A DNA stretch of 64,000 nt from Companilactobacillus alimentarius DSM 20249 (lineage in GTDB: Bacteria > Bacillota > Bacilli > Lactobacillales > Lactobacillaceae): assembly GCF_002849895.1 (NCBI RefSeq), contig NZ_CP018867.1, forward strand, positions 1,364,001-1,428,000. Direction: 5' to 3'. Of the stretch, positions 22,242 through 30,524 are shown one piece after another (within the stretch, counting starts at the first letter, position 1; each line of letters begins with the position of its first letter). The notes beneath the pieces were generated by a model. That model made no database searches. It was not told the DNA's origin and was given only the letters and a program-made list of their open reading frames with translations. The position numbers and the translations under genes are program-made.

Positions 22242-23126
22242 TTAACTCTCCTTTGGATAAGTTTGATAAAAGTCTACTGCAGCCCCACGAAGATTAGCTT
22301 CATCAGTATACTTACAAGCTACTACCTGTGGTTTAATTGAAGCAATTTTAACTACTTTACGAATTTTTTCAATTTCTTTATTTACAGAAGGAATTAGTTG
22401 CGGATTATTTGAAACTGCTCCCCCCAGAACAACTAATTCCGGATCAAAGCTGTACTGCAGATTATAAATCCCCTTAGCAAGTGAATAGTACATCGTTTGA
22501 ACTTCCTTTTGAGCTCGAATGTCGCCTTGATCAGCTAAATCAAACACTTCTTTACCACTATAGTCAGTCTTGGGCTGAGAATTTTGATTATATCTTTGGG
22601 CTACGCCAACCGAAGTAGCTAAGTTACTCAACGTATTTTTATCATCTACTAAAGTAAAACCAAACTCGCCACCGAATAAATGTGCTCCATGCCAAATTTG
22701 ATGATTAATGATTACTGATCCGCCAACTCCAGTACCAATAATTAAGAACAATAGACTAGAGACATCTTTATCCGCTCCTGAATCTAATTCGGCTAAGGCA
22801 GCGCAATTGGCATCATTTTCCATGCTAATCGGTAATCCAAAGTGCTTTTCTAGAGTTTGTTGAATCTTAAAATTATGAATATATGGAATTGCCGAAGCTC
22901 CTTCAATAACACCAGTTTTCTTATTAACTGCACCCGGAGAACTAATGCCTACACCAGTAATCTGATAATCTTTCTTCATTAGATTAACTTTATTAGTCAG
23001 ACTAGTATAAAAATCTTCTAATGTTTCGGGAGTTTTAACCGAGGACAATTTTTTCAATTCATTATTTTGCATTACTGCAAATTTTATTGAGGTACCACCA
23101 ATATCAATCAAACCTAAATTATTCAT
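22242..23126 (-). CDS. ROK family sugar kinase (PTS operon copy)
   Basis: A 294-residue ROK kinase with LIDIGGTSIKFA, MENDANCAALAELDSG, IGTGVGGSVII and FDPELVVLGGAVS. It would phosphorylate the non-phosphorylated monosaccharide released when the GH1 enzyme splits the imported disaccharide phosphate. Its ATG overlaps the esterase stop (TAATG), indicating coupled translation. It is a paralogue of the kinase at 18840. Confidence 0.9.
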   Translation of the reverse strand: MNNLGLIDIGGTSIKFAVMQNNELKKLSSVKTPETLEDFYTSLTNKVNLMKKDYQITGVGISSPGAVNKKTGVIEGASAIPYIHNFKIQQTLEKHFGLPISMENDANCAALAELDSGADKDVSSLLFLIIGTGVGGSVIINHQIWHGAHLFGGEFGFTLVDDKNTLSNLATSVGVAQRYNQNSQPKTDYSGKEVFDLADQGDIRAQKEVQTMYYSLAKGIYNLQYSFDPELVVLGGAVSNNPQLIPSVNKEIEKIRKVVKIASIKPQVVACKYTDEANLRGAAVDFYQTYPKES

Positions 23127-24607
23127 TATTTAATCTCCATTTCAAATGGTGCTACTGGAGCCAAGAATTCATTGAACAAAGTACAAGTTGGATAATTCTC
23201 ATATGCATAACGGATTTTAGTTATATTTTCAGCATTATCAATTGCAATTATTTTGCCAACGGCATTAACTTCTTGTTTTACCCAAGTACCATTTCTTTGA
23301 ACTAAGAACTCTGTCTTTCCTTTTTGGGACAAAATACCAGCTGCTTTGACAAATAGAATCAATTTGTCGCCGACTATTTGTTGTCGATAAACATAAGGGG
23401 TTGAATCGTAACCATTACCGGAAATAATTTCCCCAATTCTAGTTCCAGCAATTCTTTTGTGAGTTGGATGAATATTGTGTTTTTCACCAGTATCTGCTAT
23501 TGAAATCAAATGAACATCATTGATATTCTGAGTTACTTCCAATTGATATTGTCGAATAATTGCCCATGAATCTTTCGGTTCATCAAAATATCCTGGAAGT
23601 TGAACTACATAAAATGGTAATGACTTATCACAAAACAATTTACGCCAGCTTATAATCAATCCTTTTAACATAGTTCCATAGACATCTGGATTAGGGGCAT
23701 CATTTTCGCCTTGATACCAAACGACCTTATCAACCACGTAATTTTTCACTTGTTCAATCATCGTGTGAAATAAACCATTTGGACGTAAATATGAAGTTGG
23801 AGTCATTGGAGGCGGCCATGGCGTATGTCCTACTCTATCTTTAGCATCGCTTAGAGATACTTTAGGATTCTCAGATTGAAACTTTGCCAAATCAGTATTG
23901 TGCTTTTCTACTGCAGCATTATAATCAGAAAATTCTTGTTCATAATCAGCCTTACTTTTATTTGTCGTGGCTATTTTAAAGGGTTTGACGAAAGTATCTA
24001 TCAATTTATTATCTGAATTCAAAACTGACTCAGGAACCCATGATGATATCGAAGTTCCTCCTTTATAGCAATCCACAATACCAATGACTTCGTCCGGATT
24101 TAATTCGTGTAATTTCTTAATCATCCAGAACCCAATATCTGACATTTCCCATAGTGTTTCTGCATTAGCAATTTGCCACTTAGAAGTTTCTAGATCTTTA
24201 GGCAATGTTATTTTGTCATCTTGATATTCTAGTTGAGGAACGTTATAAAAATAAACATTTTTCAAATTTAAATGAGCAATTTGCTCCTGATATTCTGAAT
24301 CATCCCGAAATTTGAATTCAATATTCGACTGACCGGTTAGCAAAATCACCGTCCCTGTACGTACTTTTTTAAGCACAATGAATTCATCCAAGCTGCTAAT
24401 TTTAATATTCGTAGTTACCTGAATTGGAATTGGTGCAATTTCTATTACCCAATCTCCTTTTTCATTTGCTTTAACAGAATAAGTTTTATCCAAAACTTCA
24501 AGAGTTACTTGAGTATTTCGGATAGCTTGACCACTAATTTTAAAAGGCTTATTGGCAGGAACTACCATACCATCCGTATAAATATTATCTAATCGTAAGC
24601 TACTCAT
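23126..24607 (-). CDS. SASA-domain carbohydrate O-acetylesterase
   Basis: A 493-residue cytoplasmic protein (no signal peptide) of the sialate O-acetylesterase/CE6-like type. The catalytic Ser lies in LLTGQSNIEF, a conserved block is VVWYQGENDAPNP, and the His lies near DTGEKHNIHPTHK. An N-terminal beta domain (1-95) precedes it, as in many family members. It would remove acetyl groups from an imported sugar. It overlaps the EIIA gene upstream by eight bases and the ROK gene downstream by one, so it is a core member of this PTS operon. The substrate is not known. Confidence 0.8.
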   Translation of the reverse strand: MSSLRLDNIYTDGMVVPANKPFKISGQAIRNTQVTLEVLDKTYSVKANEKGDWVIEIAPIPIQVTTNIKISSLDEFIVLKKVRTGTVILLTGQSNIEFKFRDDSEYQEQIAHLNLKNVYFYNVPQLEYQDDKITLPKDLETSKWQIANAETLWEMSDIGFWMIKKLHELNPDEVIGIVDCYKGGTSISSWVPESVLNSDNKLIDTFVKPFKIATTNKSKADYEQEFSDYNAAVEKHNTDLAKFQSENPKVSLSDAKDRVGHTPWPPPMTPTSYLRPNGLFHTMIEQVKNYVVDKVVWYQGENDAPNPDVYGTMLKGLIISWRKLFCDKSLPFYVVQLPGYFDEPKDSWAIIRQYQLEVTQNINDVHLISIADTGEKHNIHPTHKRIAGTRIGEIISGNGYDSTPYVYRQQIVGDKLILFVKAAGILSQKGKTEFLVQRNGTWVKQEVNAVGKIIAIDNAENITKIRYAYENYPTCTLFNEFLAPVAPFEMEIK

Positions 24608-24938
24608 TTACTTGTTCCTTTTTTAATTGCGTAATTTCGGCATGGAGATTGATGACCTTTTCAGCAACTGTCATCATAATATCAGCTGACATGAAATGAT
24701 CCTGTGAATGAATCAACATAATTGTTTTCTCGACTTTTTCTCCATTCATTTCATCAGTCATCCATTGAGTTTGAATATTATGTGCTTCATGTAATGTTTT
24801 TTTAGCCGTTTTCAAAGTAGTTCTAGCCTCATCAATACTACCTTTTTCAGCTTGATTCATCGCATCTATACACATTGATTTAGCTGTTCCTGCAACTGAA
24901 ATTAAATTCATAGCTCGTTTTAATTGCTTTTCATCCAA
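24600..24938 (-). CDS. PTS lactose/cellobiose-type EIIA
   Basis: A 112-residue all-helical EIIA of the Lac family; the motif LIHSQDHFMSA carries the phosphorylated His. It passes phosphate from HPr to the separate EIIB. It lies 13 bases after the EIIC gene and overlaps the esterase start. Confidence 0.9.
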   Translation of the reverse strand: MDEKQLKRAMNLISVAGTAKSMCIDAMNQAEKGSIDEARTTLKTAKKTLHEAHNIQTQWMTDEMNGEKVEKTIMLIHSQDHFMSADIMMTVAEKVINLHAEITQLKKEQVNE

Positions 24939-24951
24939 CTTGTTTTTCCTC

Positions 24952-26391
24952 CTATGCTTGACTAGTTCTCAATTCTTTTTCTGATTCTTTATGTGCTTCG
25001 TCCATTTCTTTTTCTTTTACAATATCAGGGTTCAACTTATTATCCATCTTGACAAATGGGTAATAAATTGCAGTTGTTACTACAACAATAACCGCTTGAA
25101 CAATTAAGCCCTTGATGGAACCTGTATAAAGAAGTCCTGAAAGTAATGTTGGTACAGTCCATGGAACATTATTAACAATTGGTCCAATAAATCCAACTTT
25201 GATAAAGAATAGTCCAATGTAGAATGCTAATGGTTGAGCAACCAACCAAGGGATAAAGTACAAAGGATTCAAAATAATTGGTAAACCGAAAGTAACAGGT
25301 TCTGAAATATTAAAGATTGCTGGCATCAAAGAAATCTTAGAAACTTTTTTAGCCGCAGCTCTCTTTGAAAATAGAATTAATGCTAAGACTGGTGATACTG
25401 AACATGAACCAGCAGCAACAGTTGAAAAGTTCATAAACAATGTTGAATAAATATGATGTGCTTGACCCAACATATTTTGGGTATCATTGATATTCCATGT
25501 TAAACCAAAGATTGGTCCCCAAATTGATGTTGGATGAATACCAAACCATTGCAACAAACTCCAAGTAGTTTGTGATACAAAGGCAAATAATCCGGTACCA
25601 GAAATTGCCAAAGCTGGTTTTTGAAGAGCAGTCAAAAGTAGTTCTGGCATTGTTTCACCGGTAAATGTTGTACTCAAACCGGTTAAGATAATGAAAACGC
25701 CCATTGTAATAACACCGGGAATCAGTGATTCAAAACTCCGTGCTACAGCTGGTGGTACTGAATCAGGCATTTTAATAGTGATGTTCTTTTCAAGGACTTT
25801 GTTATAGATCCATACAGCAAAACCACTAATTAGTAAGGCTGCAAAAACACCTTTAGTTCCGAAAAATGTTGTATCCATGTAATTTAAAACATCAATTGGC
25901 TTTTTAGCACCATCTGGTGTGTATTGGAATTTCCATGGCATACAAATGAAGAATGCACCTAAAGCGTATAGAACTGAAGTCATATGTTCCTTACTCTTTG
26001 GAAAATACTTTCTCGAAAAAGTATGAGAGAAAATTACAACAATCAATATGGCAAAAGTATTTAAAGAACCATTGGAGACGAGTCCGATTAAGTTTCCTGT
26101 TGTAGTCAACCCTTTAAACAATCCCGAAGCAGCCCAAGCTGACCAGGATCCACTGATCAATTTACCTAGACTTAAACCTTGCTTACCGAAGATCAAACCA
26201 TTGGTTGGATCGACGAAAACATTTTGAATCATAATCGCAAAACCAGCAATCATTGATGTAGCAGCAACAATAATGAAGGAATCACGTAATGTTAACAACA
26301 GCTTATTAGCAGCAATTTTACCAGCTACTCTAGTAAAGTTTGCTTGGAATTTTTGCATTCCGCTTCCTTTGCTTTTTCCCATTTTAGCCAA
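24952..26391 (-). CDS. PTS lactose/cellobiose-type EIIC permease
   Basis: A 479-residue membrane permease of the Lac/Cel family, with FNISEPVTFGLPIILNP as the family's substrate-binding signature near residue 350 and about eight to ten membrane segments. N- and C-terminal charged tails (MGKSKGSG, KEKEMDEAHKESEK) are longer than usual. It overlaps the EIIB gene by eight bases. The import substrate is inferred to be a beta-linked disaccharide from the co-encoded GH1 enzyme. Confidence 0.92.
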   Translation of the reverse strand: MAKMGKSKGSGMQKFQANFTRVAGKIAANKLLLTLRDSFIIVAATSMIAGFAIMIQNVFVDPTNGLIFGKQGLSLGKLISGSWSAWAASGLFKGLTTTGNLIGLVSNGSLNTFAILIVVIFSHTFSRKYFPKSKEHMTSVLYALGAFFICMPWKFQYTPDGAKKPIDVLNYMDTTFFGTKGVFAALLISGFAVWIYNKVLEKNITIKMPDSVPPAVARSFESLIPGVITMGVFIILTGLSTTFTGETMPELLLTALQKPALAISGTGLFAFVSQTTWSLLQWFGIHPTSIWGPIFGLTWNINDTQNMLGQAHHIYSTLFMNFSTVAAGSCSVSPVLALILFSKRAAAKKVSKISLMPAIFNISEPVTFGLPIILNPLYFIPWLVAQPLAFYIGLFFIKVGFIGPIVNNVPWTVPTLLSGLLYTGSIKGLIVQAVIVVVTTAIYYPFVKMDNKLNPDIVKEKEMDEAHKESEKELRTSQA

Positions 26392-26692
26392 TTCCCTTCT
26401 CTTTTAATACGTCTACAAGAACTTGTCCGTCCATACTTCCAAATTGTTGCATAGTCAAAAGGATAACCTTGGTGTTTGGATGAGCTGCAACGGTTTGATC
26501 GTAAGCCCAACCAATCTGTGGAGCTAGCAAAATAACATCTACATCATCCCCGACCTCATCAACCATTCCGAAGTCATAAGCATCAACTTTTACGTCTTCT
26601 CCCTTTTCGTCATAGACTTTTTGCATCTTAGATCCAATTAAACTTGTTGAAAATCCTCCACTACAGAAGATTGCTATCTTTAATTGTTTCAT
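26384..26692 (-). CDS. PTS lactose/cellobiose-type EIIB
   Basis: A 102-residue EIIB with the phosphorylated Cys at residue 10 in IAIFCSGGFSTS and the downstream VILLAPQIGW. ATG 26692 is chosen since GGGGG lies just upstream; a longer frame to 26758 has no such site and would run through the cre box. It is the first gene of the operon EIIB-EIIC-EIIA-esterase-ROK-GH1. Confidence 0.92.
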   Translation of the reverse strand: MKQLKIAIFCSGGFSTSLIGSKMQKVYDEKGEDVKVDAYDFGMVDEVGDDVDVILLAPQIGWAYDQTVAAHPNTKVILLTMQQFGSMDGQVLVDVLKEKGIG

Positions 26693-26710
26693 AATGAAAC
26701 CCCCTTCATT

Positions 26711-26724
26711 TGTTAACGCTTTCA
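26711..26724 (-). promoter_or_regulatory. Perfect cre site of the PTS operon
   Basis: On the - strand TGAAAGCGTTAACA fits the CcpA consensus TGWAARCGYTWNCW at every base. It is 18 bases upstream of the EIIB start, so CcpA with phosphorylated HPr should repress the operon when preferred sugars are present. Confidence 0.75.
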
Positions 26725-26763
26725 GTATAAATGCGTATACTTTTGAAGTCAATACCAATTATA

Positions 26764-26781
26764 AATTTGTTATAACAAATT
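26764..26781. promoter_or_regulatory. GntR operator copy 1 (PTS operon promoter)
   Basis: AATTTGTTATAACAAATT is a perfect 18-base palindrome, 72 bases upstream of the EIIB start. Its core TTTGTTATAACAAA recurs at 27605-27620 upstream of the gntR gene, which marks it as the binding site of that regulator. Confidence 0.75.
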
Positions 26782-26826
26782 ATTGATTGAAACGCTCAAA
26801 CCAAGTAATATCAATCAATTTTATTC

Positions 26827-26860
26827 AAAAAAAAATACAAATCTGCTTTCGCAAATTTGT
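26827..26860 (-). terminator. Terminator of the gntR gene
   Basis: ACAAATcTGC, loop TTTC, GCAaATTTGT; read on the - strand the stem is followed by a T-run (complement of the A-run at 26827-26835). It isolates gntR from the PTS operon. Confidence 0.8.
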
Positions 26861-26875
26861 ACCTTCATATTTTTT

Positions 26876-27571
26876 TTAAATTGATTCGTGTAAAGAAAAT
26901 TGAGATGAACGAATATAAGTATAAGCATATTCAAATATTTGCCCATTATCCAGAAACGAACGTTGTTCCACTGTTAACAGCGGTTCTGGCTTTGCTAAAT
27001 CCAATAATCTCGATGTTTCATCATTCGATATTTCTGAAGAGATAGTTCTAATAGCACTATCCACTCCCAAGTCTAATTCTTTTTCAATGAACTCATAAAT
27101 TGATCCCATCAATGAATCCATCTGCATTCCTTGAATTATTTTCACTGGCATAAAAATGTTTTGTAAGGCAATTATCTTTTCACCATCCATAATCAAACGT
27201 TCAATTTCATAAGTTAAATCAAATTGATTGATATTCATCTGTTCCATTACTGTTTGACTAGGCTTACTGACACCGAAATTGATTAATTTAACCTGATATT
27301 TATCAAAATCAAAAATTTCCAAAGCACGTTTGCTTTGAATATTTTCTCCTGGTTGGTTATCCTTTACAAAAGTACCTGATCCTTGGATCCGATAAATTAA
27401 GTCTTCATTCACTAAAATATCTAAAGCTTTCCGAACCGTGATACGACTGACGTTTAAAGATTTGGCAATAGCTGTTTCTTGAGGCAACTGCTCATTTATC
27501 TGGTATTGTTTTTCCAAAATCTGTTGTCTTAACCGATTCGCCACAATCACATATTTGGGCGTCTCTTTCAT
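26876..27571 (-). CDS. GntR family (HutC/UTRA-type) regulator of the PTS operon
   Basis: A 231-residue regulator: winged helix at residues 5-70 (AIAKSLNVSRITVRKALDIL, IYRIQGSGTFV) and a UTRA effector domain at about 90-225. UTRA domains bind sugar phosphates. GGAGG nine bases before the ATG supports the start. Identical palindromes lie in its own promoter region and in the PTS operon promoter, so it controls both the PTS operon and the divergent SGNH esterase gene. Confidence 0.9.
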   Translation of the reverse strand: MKETPKYVIVANRLRQQILEKQYQINEQLPQETAIAKSLNVSRITVRKALDILVNEDLIYRIQGSGTFVKDNQPGENIQSKRALEIFDFDKYQVKLINFGVSKPSQTVMEQMNINQFDLTYEIERLIMDGEKIIALQNIFMPVKIIQGMQMDSLMGSIYEFIEKELDLGVDSAIRTISSEISNDETSRLLDLAKPEPLLTVEQRSFLDNGQIFEYAYTYIRSSQFSLHESI

Positions 27572-27604
27572 GTACCTGCCTCCGATAAAATCACTTTTTT
27601 CAAC

Positions 27605-27620
27605 ATTTGTTATAACAAAT
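27605..27620. promoter_or_regulatory. GntR operator copy 2 (gntR / SGNH esterase divergent promoter)
   Basis: ATTTGTTATAACAAAT, perfect 16-base palindrome, identical in its core to the site at 26764-26781. It lies in the 200-base divergent gap between gntR and the SGNH hydrolase gene, so both are probably regulated by the same protein. Confidence 0.75.
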
Positions 27621-27771
27621 ATCTACTTGCATTATAGGTAATTATAACGCACGTTCAATATAAGTCTAATCATTCGTCTATACCACTAGAAAATTCAACT
27701 TTTAATATAACTATAATTGTTTAAACATGATATTATATTATATAAAGGAAAATAAAAAAGAAGGAATTATC

Positions 27772-28848
27772 ATGATTGAAACTACCACATGGAAACATAA
27801 TTTTACCAACTACGATAATCTAGAAAATATTAATAAAACTGGTCATCAACATTTAGAGATTTTCCAACCGCTAGCAGGTCACAAAATTCGTCTACAATTA
27901 AATAACTTGTATGATGAATCTCCCTTAAAAATTGACCACCTAGAAATTTATAATAATTCAACAGACAAAAAAGCGGTCACCTTCAATCAACAGACATCAT
28001 TTGAAATTGAACCTCGGCTATTAGAATGGTCGGACTGGATTGATCTAGAAATGAACGGTAATTCTTTTTTATCAATCGACATAGCTTCTCCTAATGAAAC
28101 GATTCATACTTTGGGACTGACCATTTCCAATACCCTAATCAAAACTGAGGATACCACACCTCAAGCGGCTAAATATTTTTTTGGTGTTTCAGCAATTCAA
28201 GTTCAAACTGAACAAGAATACAAGCGGATTGCTTTTTTTGGTGATTCACTGACTAATCAAGGTAATTACAGTGGTCCTTTAGCATATGATTTGGAAACTA
28301 AATTTGGATGTATGACCGCTAACTACGGACTTTCCGGAAATCGAATCCTTCATCCTGGTCACAGCACTTCTCAATGGTCGACAAGTTTTGGTGAAGCCGG
28401 TTTCACTCGTTTTGATCACATGATTGCTGACTTCCAGCCAAATATCGTAATTTTCATGGAAGGCGTCAACGATTTATTACATCCTGGTACTGGATCACCT
28501 ATCAGTGAGTTACCTAACGCTTACGCTCTAATTAAAGCCGTTTTCTCTCTCAAAAAGAAATGTAAAAAACACGATATTACTTTCGTACCCATGACGATTA
28601 CCCCACCCAAAGGTAATATCAATGGCGGTGTCGATGGCTGGTCCGAACAAAAAGAGACTATTCGCCTAACGGTTAATCACGAATTACTTAAAATGCCTCA
28701 TATCATTGATGTAGCAAATTTAGTTGGTACAAATGGTCGCTTGAAGCCAGAGTTTGATTGTGGCGACCATGTTCATTTCTCCGCTACAGGAGGTAAATTG
28801 GTTGCTAAGTTTGTAGAGGAACAACTAATTAGAAAGCGCATGATCTGA
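27772..28848 (+). CDS. SGNH/GDSL hydrolase, probable carbohydrate esterase
   Basis: A 358-residue cytoplasmic enzyme with an N-terminal beta domain (1-140) and a GDSL-type domain: block I IAFFGDSLTNQG with the Ser, block III EGVNDLLHPG with the Asn, and DHVHFSATGG with the Asp and His. This layout fits acetylxylan-esterase-like proteins. ATG 27772 (after AAGGA) is chosen over the frame's first ATG at 27727, which has no site. Its divergent position to gntR with a shared operator ties it to the PTS operon, which already has a SASA esterase; together they suggest an acetylated or otherwise esterified sugar. Confidence 0.8.
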   Translation: MIETTTWKHNFTNYDNLENINKTGHQHLEIFQPLAGHKIRLQLNNLYDESPLKIDHLEIYNNSTDKKAVTFNQQTSFEIEPRLLEWSDWIDLEMNGNSFLSIDIASPNETIHTLGLTISNTLIKTEDTTPQAAKYFFGVSAIQVQTEQEYKRIAFFGDSLTNQGNYSGPLAYDLETKFGCMTANYGLSGNRILHPGHSTSQWSTSFGEAGFTRFDHMIADFQPNIVIFMEGVNDLLHPGTGSPISELPNAYALIKAVFSLKKKCKKHDITFVPMTITPPKGNINGGVDGWSEQKETIRLTVNHELLKMPHIIDVANLVGTNGRLKPEFDCGDHVHFSATGGKLVAKFVEEQLIRKRMI

Positions 28849-28936
28849 AATATATTTCATGATAATTATGTAAATGGTTTTTAATATAATGTAAAATAAA
28901 TAGTGCATATTGATTTTATTTATTGGAGACATACAA

Positions 28937-29659
28937 ATGGTTGAAACTACTAAGAAAGATATTTATACAGTCTTAAAACAGCGAGTCATTGATGGCTATT
29001 ATAATATAAAGATGCGTTTACCGACTGAGGACGCACTGATCGAAGAGTTTAATATTAGTCGCTACGCCATTAGAAAGGCAATCAAGAAATTGGCCAATGA
29101 TGGCTTAGTTTATAGTGTTAAAGGTAAAGGGGTTGTCGTTTTAGAGCAGACGCCCAAAACCAAAGAGATCAATCTAAGCCTAGAAGAAATTGATGGTCTT
29201 CATTCACTTAATTCTGATCAAGCAATTGATCGAAAAACAATTATTGCCGATTTTCAACAAGTGATTGTCGACGAAAAATTACATCATAAAACTTCCTTTG
29301 CAGTGGGAGTCCCCATCTATGCTATCCAACGTGTCAGACGTATTAACAACAAAAATGCTGTCCTCGATATTAATTACTTCAATGCTCAAATTGTTCCTGG
29401 AATAACTCCTGAAATTGCTAAGGATTCAATCTATGATTATATAAAAAAAGACTTGCAAATGAAAATTGCCGTTGTCAAACGTCAATTAAGAATTGAGCAT
29501 GCTGATCAAATTGATCATGCTCATTTGAATCTTGGAATCAATAACTGTGTTGGCAATATGATCAGTTTTGCTTTCAATGATGACGGTAAACAATTCGAAT
29601 ATACCGAATCACATTTTATTCCTGACAATTTCATCTTCAATCAAATTATTAAATTCTAA
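28937..29659 (+). CDS. GntR family regulator, TreR-like paralogue
   Basis: A 240-residue regulator: winged helix in the first 70 residues (LIEEFNISRYAIRKAIKKL, VYSVKGKGVVVLE) and a UTRA domain. It resembles the TreR-type protein at 29746-30477 along its length, including the KGKGVVVLE / KGRGVVVLE wing. ATG 28937 follows GGAG by eight bases; the frame's earlier start lacks a site. It follows the SGNH gene by 88 bases and ends at a terminator shared with the second regulator. Its target is not certain: the SGNH gene or the trehalose genes are candidates. Confidence 0.85.
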   Translation: MVETTKKDIYTVLKQRVIDGYYNIKMRLPTEDALIEEFNISRYAIRKAIKKLANDGLVYSVKGKGVVVLEQTPKTKEINLSLEEIDGLHSLNSDQAIDRKTIIADFQQVIVDEKLHHKTSFAVGVPIYAIQRVRRINNKNAVLDINYFNAQIVPGITPEIAKDSIYDYIKKDLQMKIAVVKRQLRIEHADQIDHAHLNLGINNCVGNMISFAFNDDGKQFEYTESHFIPDNFIFNQIIKF

Positions 29660-29690
29660 AGAAATTATACAGATACTTTCTAGTATATTA

Positions 29691-29736
29691 AAAAGCCTAG
29701 TATGAAAACCGTTAATGGTTTTCATACTAGGCTTTT
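29691..29736. terminator. Bidirectional terminator between the two TreR-like genes
   Basis: AAAAGCCTAGTATGAAAACC, loop GTTAAT and the exact complement make a 20-pair perfect stem with T-run; it serves both converging regulator genes. Confidence 0.92.
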
Positions 29737-29745
29737 ATGGTGTTT

Positions 29746-30477
29746 TTAATATGATTCAAATCCTACTAATGAAAAATTATTAGGAATATACTTTGTTTCA
29801 GTTGATTCGAATAAATTACCCAAATCAGTATAAACGTATTTTTTCAATACTCCAACACAATTAGCTTTTTTCAAATCTAATAAACGAGTAACTTCTTTGG
29901 AAGCTGTTTCAACTGTCGCCACTGAACGAGCAGCTGCAATCTTGAACAGATTCTCCTCACGAATGTATTCGTAAATTGAATGTTCAGCATTTTCTTCTTG
30001 TAAATTAGGCATACTATCTTTACGAAAATAACTTGTGTCCAAAGCCATAGCTTTACCATTGACCATCCGTAGTCTTTCCACATGATAGGCAATGTCGCCA
30101 TAGCTAAATGAGGTATGTTTTGATAATTCTTTATCAATTTCTACCTCTTCAAAGACTAATACTTTAGTTGCTAGTTCTTTGATCGACTTATTCTGCGGAA
30201 AACTCATTAAATCTTGAAATCCATAGTGGTTCGCAGCTGAAAAAACCATTCGATTATCGGAAACTGGCTCAAGAACAACTACTCCACGTCCCTTAACCGT
30301 ATAAACTAATCCTTCGGACTGTAATTTTTTCAAAGCGCGACGAATCGTATTCCTAGTCACGCTGAATCGTTGCGATAATTCTTCTTCACCAGGTAAAATT
30401 GTTTTAGGTGGATAAACCTCACTGTCAATCTTACCTTTCAGTATATGGTATATATCTGAATATAAATTTTTTGGCAT
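29746..30477 (-). CDS. treR: Trehalose operon repressor TreR (GntR family)
   Basis: A 243-residue GntR/UTRA regulator: ELSQRFSVTRNTIRRALKKL helix-turn-helix, wing VYTVKGRGVVVLE, UTRA domain with SIYEYIREENLFKIA. The pattern is that of bacillar TreR, and it lies 48 bases after the phosphotrehalase gene. GAGGAG precedes the ATG. A 16-base dyad sits between the two genes, suggesting self-regulation by trehalose-6-phosphate as inducer (family knowledge). Confidence 0.85.
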   Translation of the reverse strand: MPKNLYSDIYHILKGKIDSEVYPPKTILPGEEELSQRFSVTRNTIRRALKKLQSEGLVYTVKGRGVVVLEPVSDNRMVFSAANHYGFQDLMSFPQNKSIKELATKVLVFEEVEIDKELSKHTSFSYGDIAYHVERLRMVNGKAMALDTSYFRKDSMPNLQEENAEHSIYEYIREENLFKIAAARSVATVETASKEVTRLLDLKKANCVGVLKKYVYTDLGNLFESTETKYIPNNFSLVGFESY

Positions 30478-30495
30478 AATTTCTCCTCAATTCAA

Positions 30496-30511
30496 ATTGC
30501 ACTCGTGCAAT
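30496..30511. promoter_or_regulatory. Dyad operator between treA and treR
   Basis: ATTGCAC-TC-GTGCAAT, a 7+2+7 inverted repeat, immediately upstream of the treR ribosome binding site. The adjoining ATAAACCTCA also occurs upstream of treA (near 32203). Probably a regulator site; the binding protein is inferred. Confidence 0.5.
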
Positions 30512-30524
30512 AAACCTCATTTAT

